Notes under the pieces: generated by a model | Told to the model about the DNA's origin: nothing | The model's database searches: none | The model's input: the letters and a program-made list of their open reading frames with translations, nothing else | In this document: in pieces, positions 32,902-41,704 of the stretch | How positions within the stretch are numbered: the stretch's first letter is position 1 | Layout of the letters: the number at the start of each line of letters is the position of its first letter | Virus record (IMG/VR): IMGVR_UViG_3300030419_001400 | Coordinates: 1-49,380 of that record | Direction: 5' to 3' (one strand) | DNA length: 49,380 nt | Source of the DNA: a virus | Made by a program: the position numbers and the translations under genes

Positions 32902-34722
32902 ATGTCTATTATTATACCTGACGATATTCGGTATAATAGAAGAGATTACTCTATAGGCGATGCATTAGAACTTAATGATGGAATGATGGGTTCTCAACCA
33001 GAACGCCATCCATTATTTAAGTTAATGCTAAAATATATTGCATCACCGTTTAGTGATAACAATTACGATGAAATTGAAGATAATTTATTATATTATCTAG
33101 ATAGTTCATTTGTAATGAGGTTGGCTGAGAGAGACTCAGATATAGTTATTCCTGATGAAGAAACCTATGAAAGACATATAAATTATGCTTGGGAACAATT
33201 ACAAAGGCTTAGTACAGAACAGTTACTTAACCACCTAATGAATTATGTAGGGGATACAAAACAATTAAAACTTGCTTTAACACAAGGTCTTTTAGATGAA
33301 GGAAAAAATACTTTAATACAAGATATTAATACTAAAATTGGCACAGACCATTTACTATCTGCTCATACTAAAGGTATAGAAAGTAAAAAAATATTTCAAG
33401 CCGCAGATAAAGGCGCAAAATATGAACCTGCATTAGATATAATTAATGATATTTTAACTGGTGAAGATGGAACACAAAACAAATACATGAAAATAATGTT
33501 TGCAGATGGAGGTAAATTAGGTATTAAAACTAAAGTAAAACTACCACATGGTAAATCAATTGGGTTAGGTTTAACAGAAATAACTATTGATATAGATTTT
33601 GAAGAACTGTTTAATACTTTATTTGAAAACGCTGGAATCCAACCTGTTAAAACTTCAATAGGATTTTCTTCAAGACAAAAAGAGTTTACAAAATCATTTA
33701 ACAAATATAAACCACATCCTGATTTTCCTTTAAACGAAGAAGATGAAGAAATAATTAGACATATTCAACTTAAACAAGAATGGAACCAGCTTCATACAGA
33801 AGGTGAATTTAAAGATGAAGAATATGAAGGTTCATTAGAAGCAGAAGAAATCAAAGAAGAAATTAAAAGAGGAAGAATGAAAGACACTATGGATGTTGCA
33901 ACAGATTTATTAGATGCTGGATTAATTACTTTTGAAAAATTTAAAAAGTTAGAAGATGAAGGAGAGGTTTTTCCTAAACTTCCCTATAAAGAACATGAAA
34001 TTAATTTAATTAGTGATATTGTTGACTGGAAAAAGAAAAACCTTGATGGAACAGGCCCTAACGAATTTGAATTAGAAGTTTATAGAAAGGAATCAGTAAA
34101 AGCTAAAAAAGAGGTTATGAGAGAATTTAATACTAGAGTATATCCTGTTATACATGGGCCTAAATATGGCCCATATGCCGATAGACAATTATTCTTAGAC
34201 GATACTTGGAAAGAGTTTTTAGATGACGATAATAAAAACCCAATTATTAAACTAGATTTAAAAAATGCAGCAAGACATTCTAGAAAATTATATGATGCAT
34301 TAAATCAAGACGCATTAATTCCAAAAGAAGTAGGCATACTACAATTAAATATAATATCTTATATGCAATCCGAAGAAGAAATAGAAGACAGAAAAGAATT
34401 ATTAAATGATGAAGATGAAGAAGTTAGAGCTAATTCAAAATTTTTATTAGATAAAATATTTAATGTATTTAAATTAGTTGGTGTTAATTATTCAGTAAAA
34501 CAGCGTTATGATTTTAGAGATTGGACTGAAAGAAAACCAGAAAGAGGTAATAGACCAATGGAAGAACAAAAACCTAAATTTGGTAAACCAGGAAAAAGTT
34601 TAGGATTAACAGGTATGTCTGAAGCTGGAGGACAACCAACAAATGTTAGTGTTAAAACAAACACATTATTATATTATATTAAAAGGCAAATAGCAAATTT
34701 ACAGGGGGCATTAAATGGGTAA
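32902..34722 (+). CDS. Unknown large helical protein (606 aa)
   Basis: A 606-residue acidic, mostly helical protein with GAGTGATTTAA before its ATG. A basic, beta-like stretch (LGIKTKVKLPHGKSIGLGLT) lies near residue 205. A charged helical region follows (residues ~270-400), and the C-terminus has Gly/Pro repeats then a hydrophobic helix. Position between head-surface and neck genes suggests a structural role, but I recognise no family. It overlaps the next start by eight bases. Confidence 0.7.
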   Translation: MSIIIPDDIRYNRRDYSIGDALELNDGMMGSQPERHPLFKLMLKYIASPFSDNNYDEIEDNLLYYLDSSFVMRLAERDSDIVIPDEETYERHINYAWEQLQRLSTEQLLNHLMNYVGDTKQLKLALTQGLLDEGKNTLIQDINTKIGTDHLLSAHTKGIESKKIFQAADKGAKYEPALDIINDILTGEDGTQNKYMKIMFADGGKLGIKTKVKLPHGKSIGLGLTEITIDIDFEELFNTLFENAGIQPVKTSIGFSSRQKEFTKSFNKYKPHPDFPLNEEDEEIIRHIQLKQEWNQLHTEGEFKDEEYEGSLEAEEIKEEIKRGRMKDTMDVATDLLDAGLITFEKFKKLEDEGEVFPKLPYKEHEINLISDIVDWKKKNLDGTGPNEFELEVYRKESVKAKKEVMREFNTRVYPVIHGPKYGPYADRQLFLDDTWKEFLDDDNKNPIIKLDLKNAARHSRKLYDALNQDALIPKEVGILQLNIISYMQSEEEIEDRKELLNDEDEEVRANSKFLLDKIFNVFKLVGVNYSVKQRYDFRDWTERKPERGNRPMEEQKPKFGKPGKSLGLTGMSEAGGQPTNVSVKTNTLLYYIKRQIANLQGALNG

Positions 34723-35812
34723 ACTAGGTTCAAAGAGTGATTTTATAGTAGGTTCTGAGTCTAATTATAGTCTAGGTATTGGTTATTATACTAGACATTT
34801 TGAAGTTTCTGAACTATTACAGTGTGGAGAATTTACAGATAGTACAACTCCTAGTAGGGGAGCAGTAGGCAATATTATTAAAAGAGTAGAAGGAAAAATT
34901 GATGATAAATTAAAAGTATCATTTAGACCTGAAATTATTGAAAAAGAAGTTCATGATTTTGACCCGTTTTTGATGGGGGCTTATCCTGTTACTCCCGCTA
35001 AAGATTATGTAGGGTTTATTCAACTTAATAGTGAAAAGGTTCGTAAAATACTTAGATTAGAAGTATGGCAAGGCAATGAATATGTAGATATGGCTTCTGC
35101 TTCTTGTATTTATACTCCTCCTACAACAGCACAAACAGGAACATATACTCTAAGATTTGATATTGGTAGTCCTGTTACTGTTTCTTTTACATTAACAGAA
35201 AACACTGCTAATGGTTTTTATGACCAATTCGGACAGAAAACAACAGTATTAGAGATTTGTGCTGCAATTAATGAACACTATCCATCACATACTGCACAGT
35301 TTACACAACAAAACACTCAAAAGACCACTGCTGCATCCACCGGCGCAGGAAATATCTCTGATTTTTTCTATGCCTGTCCAACCGAAGATGGTAAATCAGT
35401 TTACATTTCTTCTAAACTTCCATCAGATGCTGGAACAATTTGTAGTTTAATTGAAACATTAGGTTCAGATACAACAACTTATTCATTTACTGATAATGAA
35501 ACAGGTGGAAGAACAGAAGAATTTTGGTCTCTCAAAGATGAGGGTAAGATATTTTTCAGAACAAACTATCCACATCACAATAAACACTCAATAAGAGTGG
35601 CTTATATTAGAGGAAGTAGTAGAATACCCTCTTCAATCCATGAAGCGACTACAAAGCTAGTTGCGGCAGAAGTATTAGTAACAGATGATAATACTATATT
35701 GATTGCAGAAACCGGTTCTAATATAGATGTTGCTAAAAAGCATGAAATTCTTACTACTGAAGCAAAAGAAATTTTAGACGGTAAACGAAACCTAGTATAT
35801 TTAATTGAGTAA
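34715..35812 (+). CDS. Putative neck/virion structural protein (365 aa)
   Basis: A 365-residue protein, mostly beta-rich and Thr/Ser-rich, with a C-terminal helical part (IHEATTKLVAAEVLVTDDNT). Strand-rich body plus C-terminal helices, and its place before small connector genes, suggests a head-tail connector or neck protein. Not assigned by a named motif. GGGGG precedes the ATG by five bases. Confidence 0.6.
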   Translation: MGKLGSKSDFIVGSESNYSLGIGYYTRHFEVSELLQCGEFTDSTTPSRGAVGNIIKRVEGKIDDKLKVSFRPEIIEKEVHDFDPFLMGAYPVTPAKDYVGFIQLNSEKVRKILRLEVWQGNEYVDMASASCIYTPPTTAQTGTYTLRFDIGSPVTVSFTLTENTANGFYDQFGQKTTVLEICAAINEHYPSHTAQFTQQNTQKTTAASTGAGNISDFFYACPTEDGKSVYISSKLPSDAGTICSLIETLGSDTTTYSFTDNETGGRTEEFWSLKDEGKIFFRTNYPHHNKHSIRVAYIRGSSRIPSSIHEATTKLVAAEVLVTDDNTILIAETGSNIDVAKKHEILTTEAKEILDGKRNLVYLIE

Positions 35813-35813
35813 T

Positions 35814-36029
35814 ATGAATGAACTAACACAACTTTTAAATCGCATTCACCCTAATTATAAAGAAATTGCTAATAAATGGCAAGATAGACAAAAAATAGAA
35901 GAAGAACTTGGTATTCCTACTTCAGATTCTTTAACAGAACAGTTTATTACAGAAGAAGTAATTGACGGAATAGCTAAAGCACACCTTAACGATATAGATA
36001 ACATGATAGGTGAGTTAGTTGGTAGATGA
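35814..36029 (+). CDS. Small helical connector-type protein (71 aa)
   Basis: Start placed at ATG 35814 (MNELTQLLNRIHP); an in-frame TTG at 35805 is less likely. The 71 residues are helical and acidic. It overlaps the next gene by 11 bases. Position between neck and tail-terminator candidates suggests a head-tail connector subunit, by synteny only. Confidence 0.5.
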   Translation: MNELTQLLNRIHPNYKEIANKWQDRQKIEEELGIPTSDSLTEQFITEEVIDGIAKAHLNDIDNMIGELVGR

Positions 36030-36525
36030 AGTAACTTTTGTTTTAAAACTATTAGAAAATAATTGGGCTAGTAACTTAAGTGCTGGTTTAGATGGACATA
36101 AGCCTGCAGCATCTTCTATTAACTTTATTGATGTTAGGTCAATAGAACCAAATAAAGGTCGCAGGGTTGATGCCGATGAAAAGGCAATAATTATCGTTTA
36201 TGAGGATAGTGCTACCATAAGTCATCCTACTATTGATTGGGGAGTTAGAAACGAAGAGTATACCTTTACTATACATTTAAGGATATTACATCAAAAAGAT
36301 TGGAGTGTCTTAACATATTCAAGAGATAGACTGCAAAGTTTATATCAAATAGTGCGTAGCATCCTAGAGAAGAACGGCTTAAGGCCAGAAGTTACTGTTG
36401 ATGGTAATAAATACACAGCAGAATTAATAGAGATTACATCCAGAAGTGAAGCTAATGATAGAGGAAAACGATTATTAGGATATAAAATGGGTGTTGCCAT
36501 GAAAAGGTTTGGAAGAACCACATAG
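36019..36525 (+). CDS. Putative tail terminator/completion protein
   Basis: A 168-residue protein with no in-frame ATG near its start. TTG 36019 is supported by GGTGA five bases upstream and gives MVDEVTFVLKLLENNW. Helix, then alternating strands (KAIIIVYEDS, YTFTIHLRIL), a helix (YQIVRSILEKNG) and closing strands resemble the small alpha/beta fold of tail terminator proteins that cap the tube and join head to tail. It lies just before the tail tube gene, the expected place. Moderate confidence. Confidence 0.6.
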   Translation: MVDEVTFVLKLLENNWASNLSAGLDGHKPAASSINFIDVRSIEPNKGRRVDADEKAIIIVYEDSATISHPTIDWGVRNEEYTFTIHLRILHQKDWSVLTYSRDRLQSLYQIVRSILEKNGLRPEVTVDGNKYTAELIEITSRSEANDRGKRLLGYKMGVAMKRFGRTT

Positions 36526-36546
36526 TTTGTAAGTAGGTGAAAAGAA

Positions 36547-38673
36547 ATGGTAGTAAATGAAATATATACAGGAGCAGGGTCATCAGTAACGATGATACCA
36601 GAAAGAGATTTTAAAATATCTGAAAATTTTGGAACGACAAAAGGAAGCAAAGAATTATTAGCAACTACTGCTAGTCAGACCACATTAACATGGTCTACAG
36701 CAGGTGATGTTTTAGTTCCAAATATTTATAGAGGTTGTATGGCTAAATTAGATAGATATGATGCTAATGGAGCCACTCAAAATCATTCTCAGACTTTAAT
36801 GATTGAAAGTAATACTTCTACTACCTTAGTATTTTCACAGGCTTTAGATTCAACAGGTTCATTTTGGTATGAATGTACAATTTTAGCGTTTGGTACTCCA
36901 ATGTATGCTGAACCAGCAACTAGTAATAAACACAATCTTTTAGCAGATAACTGGCTAGGATTAGTAACAACATTTACTCCACCATCAGTTGATGCTGAGA
37001 TGAAACAATTAAATCTTGCACTTGGCGGAACAAGAAACTTTGGTTATCAATTTAAAGGAGCAGAAACTGTAGGTGAAGCATCAATTGATGTTTCATTAAA
37101 TAATGGTTCTTGGTTATATTATGCTCTTGGAAAGAAAACATATTCACATACACCGGGAGGCTCTAATACATTAAATGCTAGTTTACAAAATGGAAGTTCC
37201 TATGGTGTAACTAGTTCAGGTAGTGATATTTATAGAGTAGAAGACGGAGAAATATTACCTCCTTTTACTGCTACTGATGATAGTGCTACTAAGGTAACAA
37301 GTATTACTGTTTCAAATGATGGTGTAGGAATTCCATTTGCTGCATCTCAAGCATTAAGTTTTAGTGGTGGTGGCGGTACTGGTGCTGCTGCAACTTATAC
37401 ATTAACAAAGAATAAACATACAATAGATTGCACTACAGAATCAGGTACTAATTATGATGGTAAATGGATTAAAATTGAAGCTGCAGCTGCTTCAACAGTA
37501 AAATATGTGTTTTGGTTTGATATTGATAATGCTGGAGCTTCAGTTCCAGGTCATGGTGTTTCTGGTTCAACAGATGTTGAAGTTACTACAATAAGTTCAG
37601 GTGATGCAGCAGGTACAGTTGCTACTGAGCTTGCTACCATTATTAATGCACAAACAGGATTAACTGCTACTGCTGATGGAGCACAAATAACAGTTGAATC
37701 AACTAGTGGTGGTAAACTTGGAGCAATAACACAAGCTGGTTCTCCACCATTAACAGTTGCACAATTAGTAGTAGGAGGAGAAATTGAATCAGTAACAATT
37801 TCAAATTCAGGCTCAGGATATTCTTCTGCACCAACAATCGCTAATGTAACAGGAGACACAGCAGCTACATTTACTGCTGTTTTAGGTTCATCAGCAAAGG
37901 CTGATTATAAAGAAATTACTGCGGCAGTAACATATGATATTACAGAAGATAATAGTGGTAATTTACCATCCTTTTCTTTAGAAGTAAGTAATGAAAAAGG
38001 TAGTATTGCAGACGGTGATTATTTCGTTGATGCAGATAAACAAAAAGTAATGGCTAGAATTTTTACTGGTTGCCAAGTTAATTCTTTGACTTTGAATTTT
38101 GAAGAAGGACAGGAAGTTACTTCTAGTATTAGTGCTATAAGTAAAAAGGCACATGATGCAGAAACAAATTATGTTCCAAGAAGAAAGATAAGAACCACAA
38201 CAGGTTTACAAAACTATAGTTCTACAGTTGAAGATAATAACCCATACATGTATTCTGATGGAACAATCAAAATATATGGGCAAACTATGGCTAGAATTAA
38301 AAGCGGTAGTGTTACTATTAGTAATAATATAACTCCCCATCGTTATATAGGTAATTATGATAGAACAATGGCTAGTGCGCACACTGCTGCACAAAGAACT
38401 TATGAGATTAGTTTAAATCTATTAATTACTGACCAAACTATATGGGATGAATTAAGAAATCAAAACGAAACAGATTCTTCCGTAGGATTAATTGAAATTG
38501 AATTCGCTAAATCAGCAACAGACAAAATTACACTTAAGTTTGACAATTATCTTACTACAAGTGTGGATATTCCGTTCCCTGATGATAAGGGCGCACTTGA
38601 AGTTGCTCTAACTGCACAGGCTCGCACATTAAACAGTTGCACCTATCAAGGAAAGTGGATTATACTGGGTTAA
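36547..38673 (+). CDS. Major tail tube protein with inserted beta domains
   Basis: A 708-residue protein with GGTGA before its ATG. The N-terminal ~230 and C-terminal ~250 residues look like a tail tube protein (SIDVSLNNGSWLYYALGKKT near residue 180). Residues ~235-450 are a Gly/Ser/Thr-rich insertion containing two related beta motifs (SITVSNDGVGIPFAASQ and SVTISNSGSGYSSAP) around another domain. These are probably surface-exposed Ig- or prism-like domains. It should polymerise to form the tube around the tape measure. It is longer than most tube proteins, owing to the insert. Confidence 0.75.
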   Translation: MVVNEIYTGAGSSVTMIPERDFKISENFGTTKGSKELLATTASQTTLTWSTAGDVLVPNIYRGCMAKLDRYDANGATQNHSQTLMIESNTSTTLVFSQALDSTGSFWYECTILAFGTPMYAEPATSNKHNLLADNWLGLVTTFTPPSVDAEMKQLNLALGGTRNFGYQFKGAETVGEASIDVSLNNGSWLYYALGKKTYSHTPGGSNTLNASLQNGSSYGVTSSGSDIYRVEDGEILPPFTATDDSATKVTSITVSNDGVGIPFAASQALSFSGGGGTGAAATYTLTKNKHTIDCTTESGTNYDGKWIKIEAAAASTVKYVFWFDIDNAGASVPGHGVSGSTDVEVTTISSGDAAGTVATELATIINAQTGLTATADGAQITVESTSGGKLGAITQAGSPPLTVAQLVVGGEIESVTISNSGSGYSSAPTIANVTGDTAATFTAVLGSSAKADYKEITAAVTYDITEDNSGNLPSFSLEVSNEKGSIADGDYFVDADKQKVMARIFTGCQVNSLTLNFEEGQEVTSSISAISKKAHDAETNYVPRRKIRTTTGLQNYSSTVEDNNPYMYSDGTIKIYGQTMARIKSGSVTISNNITPHRYIGNYDRTMASAHTAAQRTYEISLNLLITDQTIWDELRNQNETDSSVGLIEIEFAKSATDKITLKFDNYLTTSVDIPFPDDKGALEVALTAQARTLNSCTYQGKWIILG

Positions 38674-38803
38674 CCCCCCTTAAGATGTAAAGATAGCATA
38701 ATAAATACTTTTCTAGACAGGTGGTGGCGAAAATCGAGAGCGATTCCGTGAATAGGTGGGTCTATTCCCATATCGGGGGGTCAGATTCGGCCATCTTAGG
38801 AGG
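38674..38803 (+). ncRNA. Candidate structured RNA element between tail genes
   Basis: A GC-rich noncoding stretch in an AT-rich genome. TAAGATG (38681-38687) pairs with CATCTTA (38792-38798), extended outward by C-rich against GGAGG sequence with one wobble and one mismatch. Inside are hairpins AATCG/CGATT with loop AGAG (38732-38745) and GAATAG/CTATTC (38750-38767). ACCCCCC (38673-38679) can also pair perfectly with GGGGGGT (38775-38781), forming a pseudoknot with the TAAGATG stem. It lies between the abundant tail tube gene and the chaperone gene. No known family recognised; it could be a regulatory leader, processing site or terminator. Confidence 0.6.
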
Positions 38804-38842
38804 CTTAAAAGGCTAGAATATTCAATTTATTTTTTAAATTCC

Positions 38843-38866
38843 ACTAACAAGAGTTTGTTTGTTAGT
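38843..38866 (+). promoter_or_regulatory. Hairpin in leader of tail chaperone gene
   Basis: ACTAACAA (38843-38850) and TTGTTAGT (38859-38866) form a perfect eight-base stem with an eight-base loop, 20 bases before the chaperone ATG at 38887. The flanking AAATT/AATTT could extend it. It leaves the GTAGGTGG binding site free. A leader or terminator hairpin. Confidence 0.5.
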
Positions 38867-38886
38867 ATTAATTTGTAGGTGGAAAA

Positions 38887-39249
38887 ATGGAAAAAACAGT
38901 AGTAAATGATAAAAGTGTGCTATTTGCACAAGTAGAAACCGAGTGTCACTATGTTAAAGTGTCACCGGATAAAGATGAATACCTAAAGGTTTGGGTTAAA
39001 GAACCAACATGGCTTGAAGTAGAAAAAGCCCTGTCTAGTGTTATGAAACTAGACGCACAAACACAAAGCCTAGATTTAGACATGAATGCAATGTATAAGT
39101 TTATGGTTGAAAACTTTGTGGAAAAAACAGAACCCCAGTTATCGGGGTTAGACTTGTTAAGGCTATCGCCCTATGTTGGCGGTCAGCTAAAGGATATCCT
39201 ACCAAATCCATTTACGGATTTGTTGGAGGATAACTTGGGAAACGAGTAA
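38887..39249 (+). CDS. Tail assembly chaperone, short (gpG-like) product
   Basis: A 120-residue acidic protein after AGGTGGAAAA. It has the position (between tail tube and tape measure), the size and the frameshift site of gpG of lambda. Near its 3' end the heptamer GGGAAAC at 39237-39243 is in the correct register (G_GGA_AAC), six bases before the stop at 39247. It should bind the tape measure during tail assembly and be absent from the finished virion. Confidence 0.85.
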   Translation: MEKTVVNDKSVLFAQVETECHYVKVSPDKDEYLKVWVKEPTWLEVEKALSSVMKLDAQTQSLDLDMNAMYKFMVENFVEKTEPQLSGLDLLRLSPYVGGQLKDILPNPFTDLLEDNLGNE

Positions 39250-39458
39250 ATTACAAAAGAGCATTTAAAGGACACTCTGTAGATAATATAGAAATTATGA
39301 CAGATATAATGTTTTATACTTATTGTAAAACTTTTAGCATTAATCCAATAGATGCAATACACACTCCAGTATCATTAGTAAAAAAAATGCTATTAATTCA
39401 AGGTGTAGCAAGTGAATTAGAAATGGAAGAAATACAAAAGAAATTACCAAGTAAGTGA
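38887..39458 (+). CDS. Tail assembly chaperone, -1 frameshift fusion (gpGT-like)
   Basis: Slipping back one base on GGGAAAC joins the first 119 codons to a 71-codon frame that begins at 39243 (R-V-N-Y-K) and stops at TGA 39456-39458. It would give a ~190-residue fusion. That downstream frame has no good start of its own: its first ATG, 39297, lies inside it without a binding site. The fused part reads RVNYKRAFKGHSVDNIEIM and is helical and basic. This matches lambda G/GT: the fusion recruits the tail tube protein. Joining coordinates are 38887-39243 then 39243-39458. Confidence 0.8.
39237..39243 (+). other. Programmed -1 ribosomal frameshift heptamer
   Basis: GGGAAAC in frame as G_GGA_AAC. 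After a one-base slip both tRNAs still pair (GGG, AAA). It resembles lambda's GGGAAAG site and lies at the exact overlap of the two chaperone frames. Confidence 0.85.
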
Positions 39459-39462
39459 TAGT

Positions 39463-40953
39463 ATGGTGATGGGACAAAATCAGGCTGCTGCTCAATTGTA
39501 TGATGTTGTAGCAGCAACTGAAGCTTTAAAGGACTCACAATCTGGATTAGAACAAACAGTACAAAAATTAGCAGGTTCTAGAGCATTATTAGCATTAAGC
39601 AGAATAACCTCTGGTATACTTCCTGGATTTTGGTCGGCCCAAAATAAAATTAGAGCCGTTTTCGACTTAGCTAAAATCTATTATGATAGTGCTAATAAAG
39701 AAACAGAAGAACTAATTAAAAACTTGGAAGCAATTCAAAAGTTGGGAGGCCAAGCAAATTTAGTTATGGGATTGAAAATTTTTGATGATAAAACTATGGA
39801 TATGTTTTCTAAATTGACAGATAACACTCCTACTAATATAACATCAGGAATGTACAAAAAAATAGGTGGAGAGATAAAAGGGTTCGATGCTATTGAAGAA
39901 TCAATATTAGGAAGAGAAGCTAAAAACCAAGAAGAACGAAAAGAGGTATTAAACACATTAAAAACATTAATTAGTCCTCAAAGAGATAGAATTTTAGAAA
40001 GACGAAAAGAAATTCAAAGAAGAAGAGAATTTGCACGAGAACTTAAAAAAGAATATGAATATTTTGATGTAAAAGACGAACAAATTTTTAGAAAGTTTTT
40101 AATACGAAAGAAAAAACAAATATCAGACACATTAAAAAAATTACCTGATACGCTAAAAGCTTTATTCAAAATGGCTTGGGCGTTTGTGAAAGGATTTACA
40201 TTATTTGTTGTACTTGCTACACTTGTAGGAGCCGTAATTAGAAATGCTTGGCCGGCACTAAAAATGTGGGCTGCTAAAGTTCTTGAAGGACTTGGTTTGA
40301 TTTGGGAAGCATTTAAATTTGCAATGGAAGGTCTTTGGATGATAGTTGCAGGGATATTTGAAGGAGATTTACTTAAAGTAGCAATAGGGTTAGGACAATT
40401 CTTTGTTGGATTACTTCTAGCTGGATTAGGATTATTAGTATCTCCTTTTGTTGGTGCTATAACTTTAATCTGGGCATTGCTAGGCGGCCCTATATATGAT
40501 TTTATGAAATCTATTACTGACAGTTCTCAAAGCCTAAACCAAAAAGTTGGAAAATTCCTCATAATGATGGGTCAAATATTATTAGTTCTAGGTTTAATTG
40601 GTGCTGTAGTTGGTTATATATTGACAGGTGCTTGGGTGTTAGCGATTGGTGTTGCAGTTGTTGGTGCTATAGTGAGTACAATTGGAAGATGGCTTGGTAA
40701 GAAATCTATTGGCGGCCCTGCTAGTGGAATGACTTTAGTTGGAGAACAAGGCCCAGAATTAGTTAGATTACCAACAGGTTCAAGAGTTTATTCTAATGCA
40801 CAAACAAGGACAATGGGAGGCAATACTATTCATGTTCATGTTAATGGAAGAGTAGGAGCTTCTGATGCTGAAATTAGAGATATTGCAGATAAGGTTGCAA
40901 GACATATTAATCTAAGAATGAATAGAACAGGAACAACAGGAACGGGATTCTAA
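39463..40953 (+). CDS. Tape measure protein (tail length)
   Basis: A 496-residue protein in the expected place after the chaperone pair. The N-half is helical and coiled-coil (TLISPQRDRILERRKEIQRR). Residues ~237-410 hold several hydrophobic segments, as in tape measures that can insert into the host membrane. The end has a classic Gly-rich pattern: SIGGPASGMTLVGEQGPELV, then GGNTIHVHVNG. Short for a tape measure; at ~0.15 nm per residue a tail of roughly 75 nm is predicted. GTGATAGT lies before the ATG. Confidence 0.85.
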   Translation: MVMGQNQAAAQLYDVVAATEALKDSQSGLEQTVQKLAGSRALLALSRITSGILPGFWSAQNKIRAVFDLAKIYYDSANKETEELIKNLEAIQKLGGQANLVMGLKIFDDKTMDMFSKLTDNTPTNITSGMYKKIGGEIKGFDAIEESILGREAKNQEERKEVLNTLKTLISPQRDRILERRKEIQRRREFARELKKEYEYFDVKDEQIFRKFLIRKKKQISDTLKKLPDTLKALFKMAWAFVKGFTLFVVLATLVGAVIRNAWPALKMWAAKVLEGLGLIWEAFKFAMEGLWMIVAGIFEGDLLKVAIGLGQFFVGLLLAGLGLLVSPFVGAITLIWALLGGPIYDFMKSITDSSQSLNQKVGKFLIMMGQILLVLGLIGAVVGYILTGAWVLAIGVAVVGAIVSTIGRWLGKKSIGGPASGMTLVGEQGPELVRLPTGSRVYSNAQTRTMGGNTIHVHVNGRVGASDAEIRDIADKVARHINLRMNRTGTTGTGF

Positions 40954-40954
40954 T

Positions 40955-41695
40955 ATGGTAGTACCAACAAACAGAGTAATGATTGAATTAAGTAGAAGGG
41001 CATCAGCAGATTCTCCTTCAACGGCTAATACTATTGCTACAAATAGAATTGCTCTTTCATGTGAAACAGTAAGTATTAACACATCTAAAAATGCATACCC
41101 TATAGATATTCCTTTCTCTGGAGTTATTGCAGGAGAATCTTCATCAATGGTTATGGATTTAGGTTCTGCTAGAAAAGAAATAACACTATCTGGAGTAATT
41201 TATGAACAGGAAATTACAAAATTTAAAGGAGGAGACTCTGCTTCGCCTAAAAAAGTTAAATTAACTTCTTATGAAATTGCTCAATTAATACATTCATATG
41301 TTGATTCTTCATTTATACATGAAGACCAAAATATAAGTAAACTAATTTTATTAATTCCTAGTAGAGCAGACAATAATTTTGAATATAGAAGTTCAACAGC
41401 AGACCCACCTACAGCAAGTCAAGTAATAACTGCAGATACTCCTTTAGAAGATTTACCATTAATACCATTCCACTTTGCAAATAGAAGTTATGATGTTAGT
41501 TCTTGGTCATATGGTCACACAAAGAAAACATTTGATTACTTTCAAAATACAGCAGATGAAATAGAAGGTATAAGAGGGTTTGTTCAAAATTTTAGTACAG
41601 AACTTTCTGGTGCAGACAGTCCACATATACAATTTAGTTTAACCTTCATTCAATCTTCTACACTAGTTTCAGACTTTATTAATACATCAATGTGA
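40955..41695 (+). CDS. Distal tail/baseplate-type protein
   Basis: A 246-residue beta-rich protein one base after the tape measure stop. Strands such as VMIELSRRAS, SVITLSG-type and HIQFSLTFIQSS and a helical middle fit a distal tail (Dit-like) or adaptor protein that joins tube to tip. The family is inferred from place and size, not a signature. Confidence 0.6.
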   Translation: MVVPTNRVMIELSRRASADSPSTANTIATNRIALSCETVSINTSKNAYPIDIPFSGVIAGESSSMVMDLGSARKEITLSGVIYEQEITKFKGGDSASPKKVKLTSYEIAQLIHSYVDSSFIHEDQNISKLILLIPSRADNNFEYRSSTADPPTASQVITADTPLEDLPLIPFHFANRSYDVSSWSYGHTKKTFDYFQNTADEIEGIRGFVQNFSTELSGADSPHIQFSLTFIQSSTLVSDFINTSM

Positions 41696-41704
41696 GGAAC
41701 AAAA

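Noticed and set aside
35259-35450. Plus-strand ORF of 63 codons within the 365-aa gene
   Set aside because: Fully inside a longer, better-supported gene in another frame; no binding site.
38681-38798. Possible tRNA (seven-base closing stem TAAGATG/CATCTTA)
   Set aside because: The 17 bases before the 3' arm do not form a five-base T-stem, there is no normal T-loop, and the length needs an intron; kept only as a structured RNA candidate.
38674-38886. Self-cleaving ribozyme (hammerhead or HDV-like)
   Set aside because: No CTGATGA...GAAA hammerhead core, and the pairing order does not match the HDV double pseudoknot closely enough.
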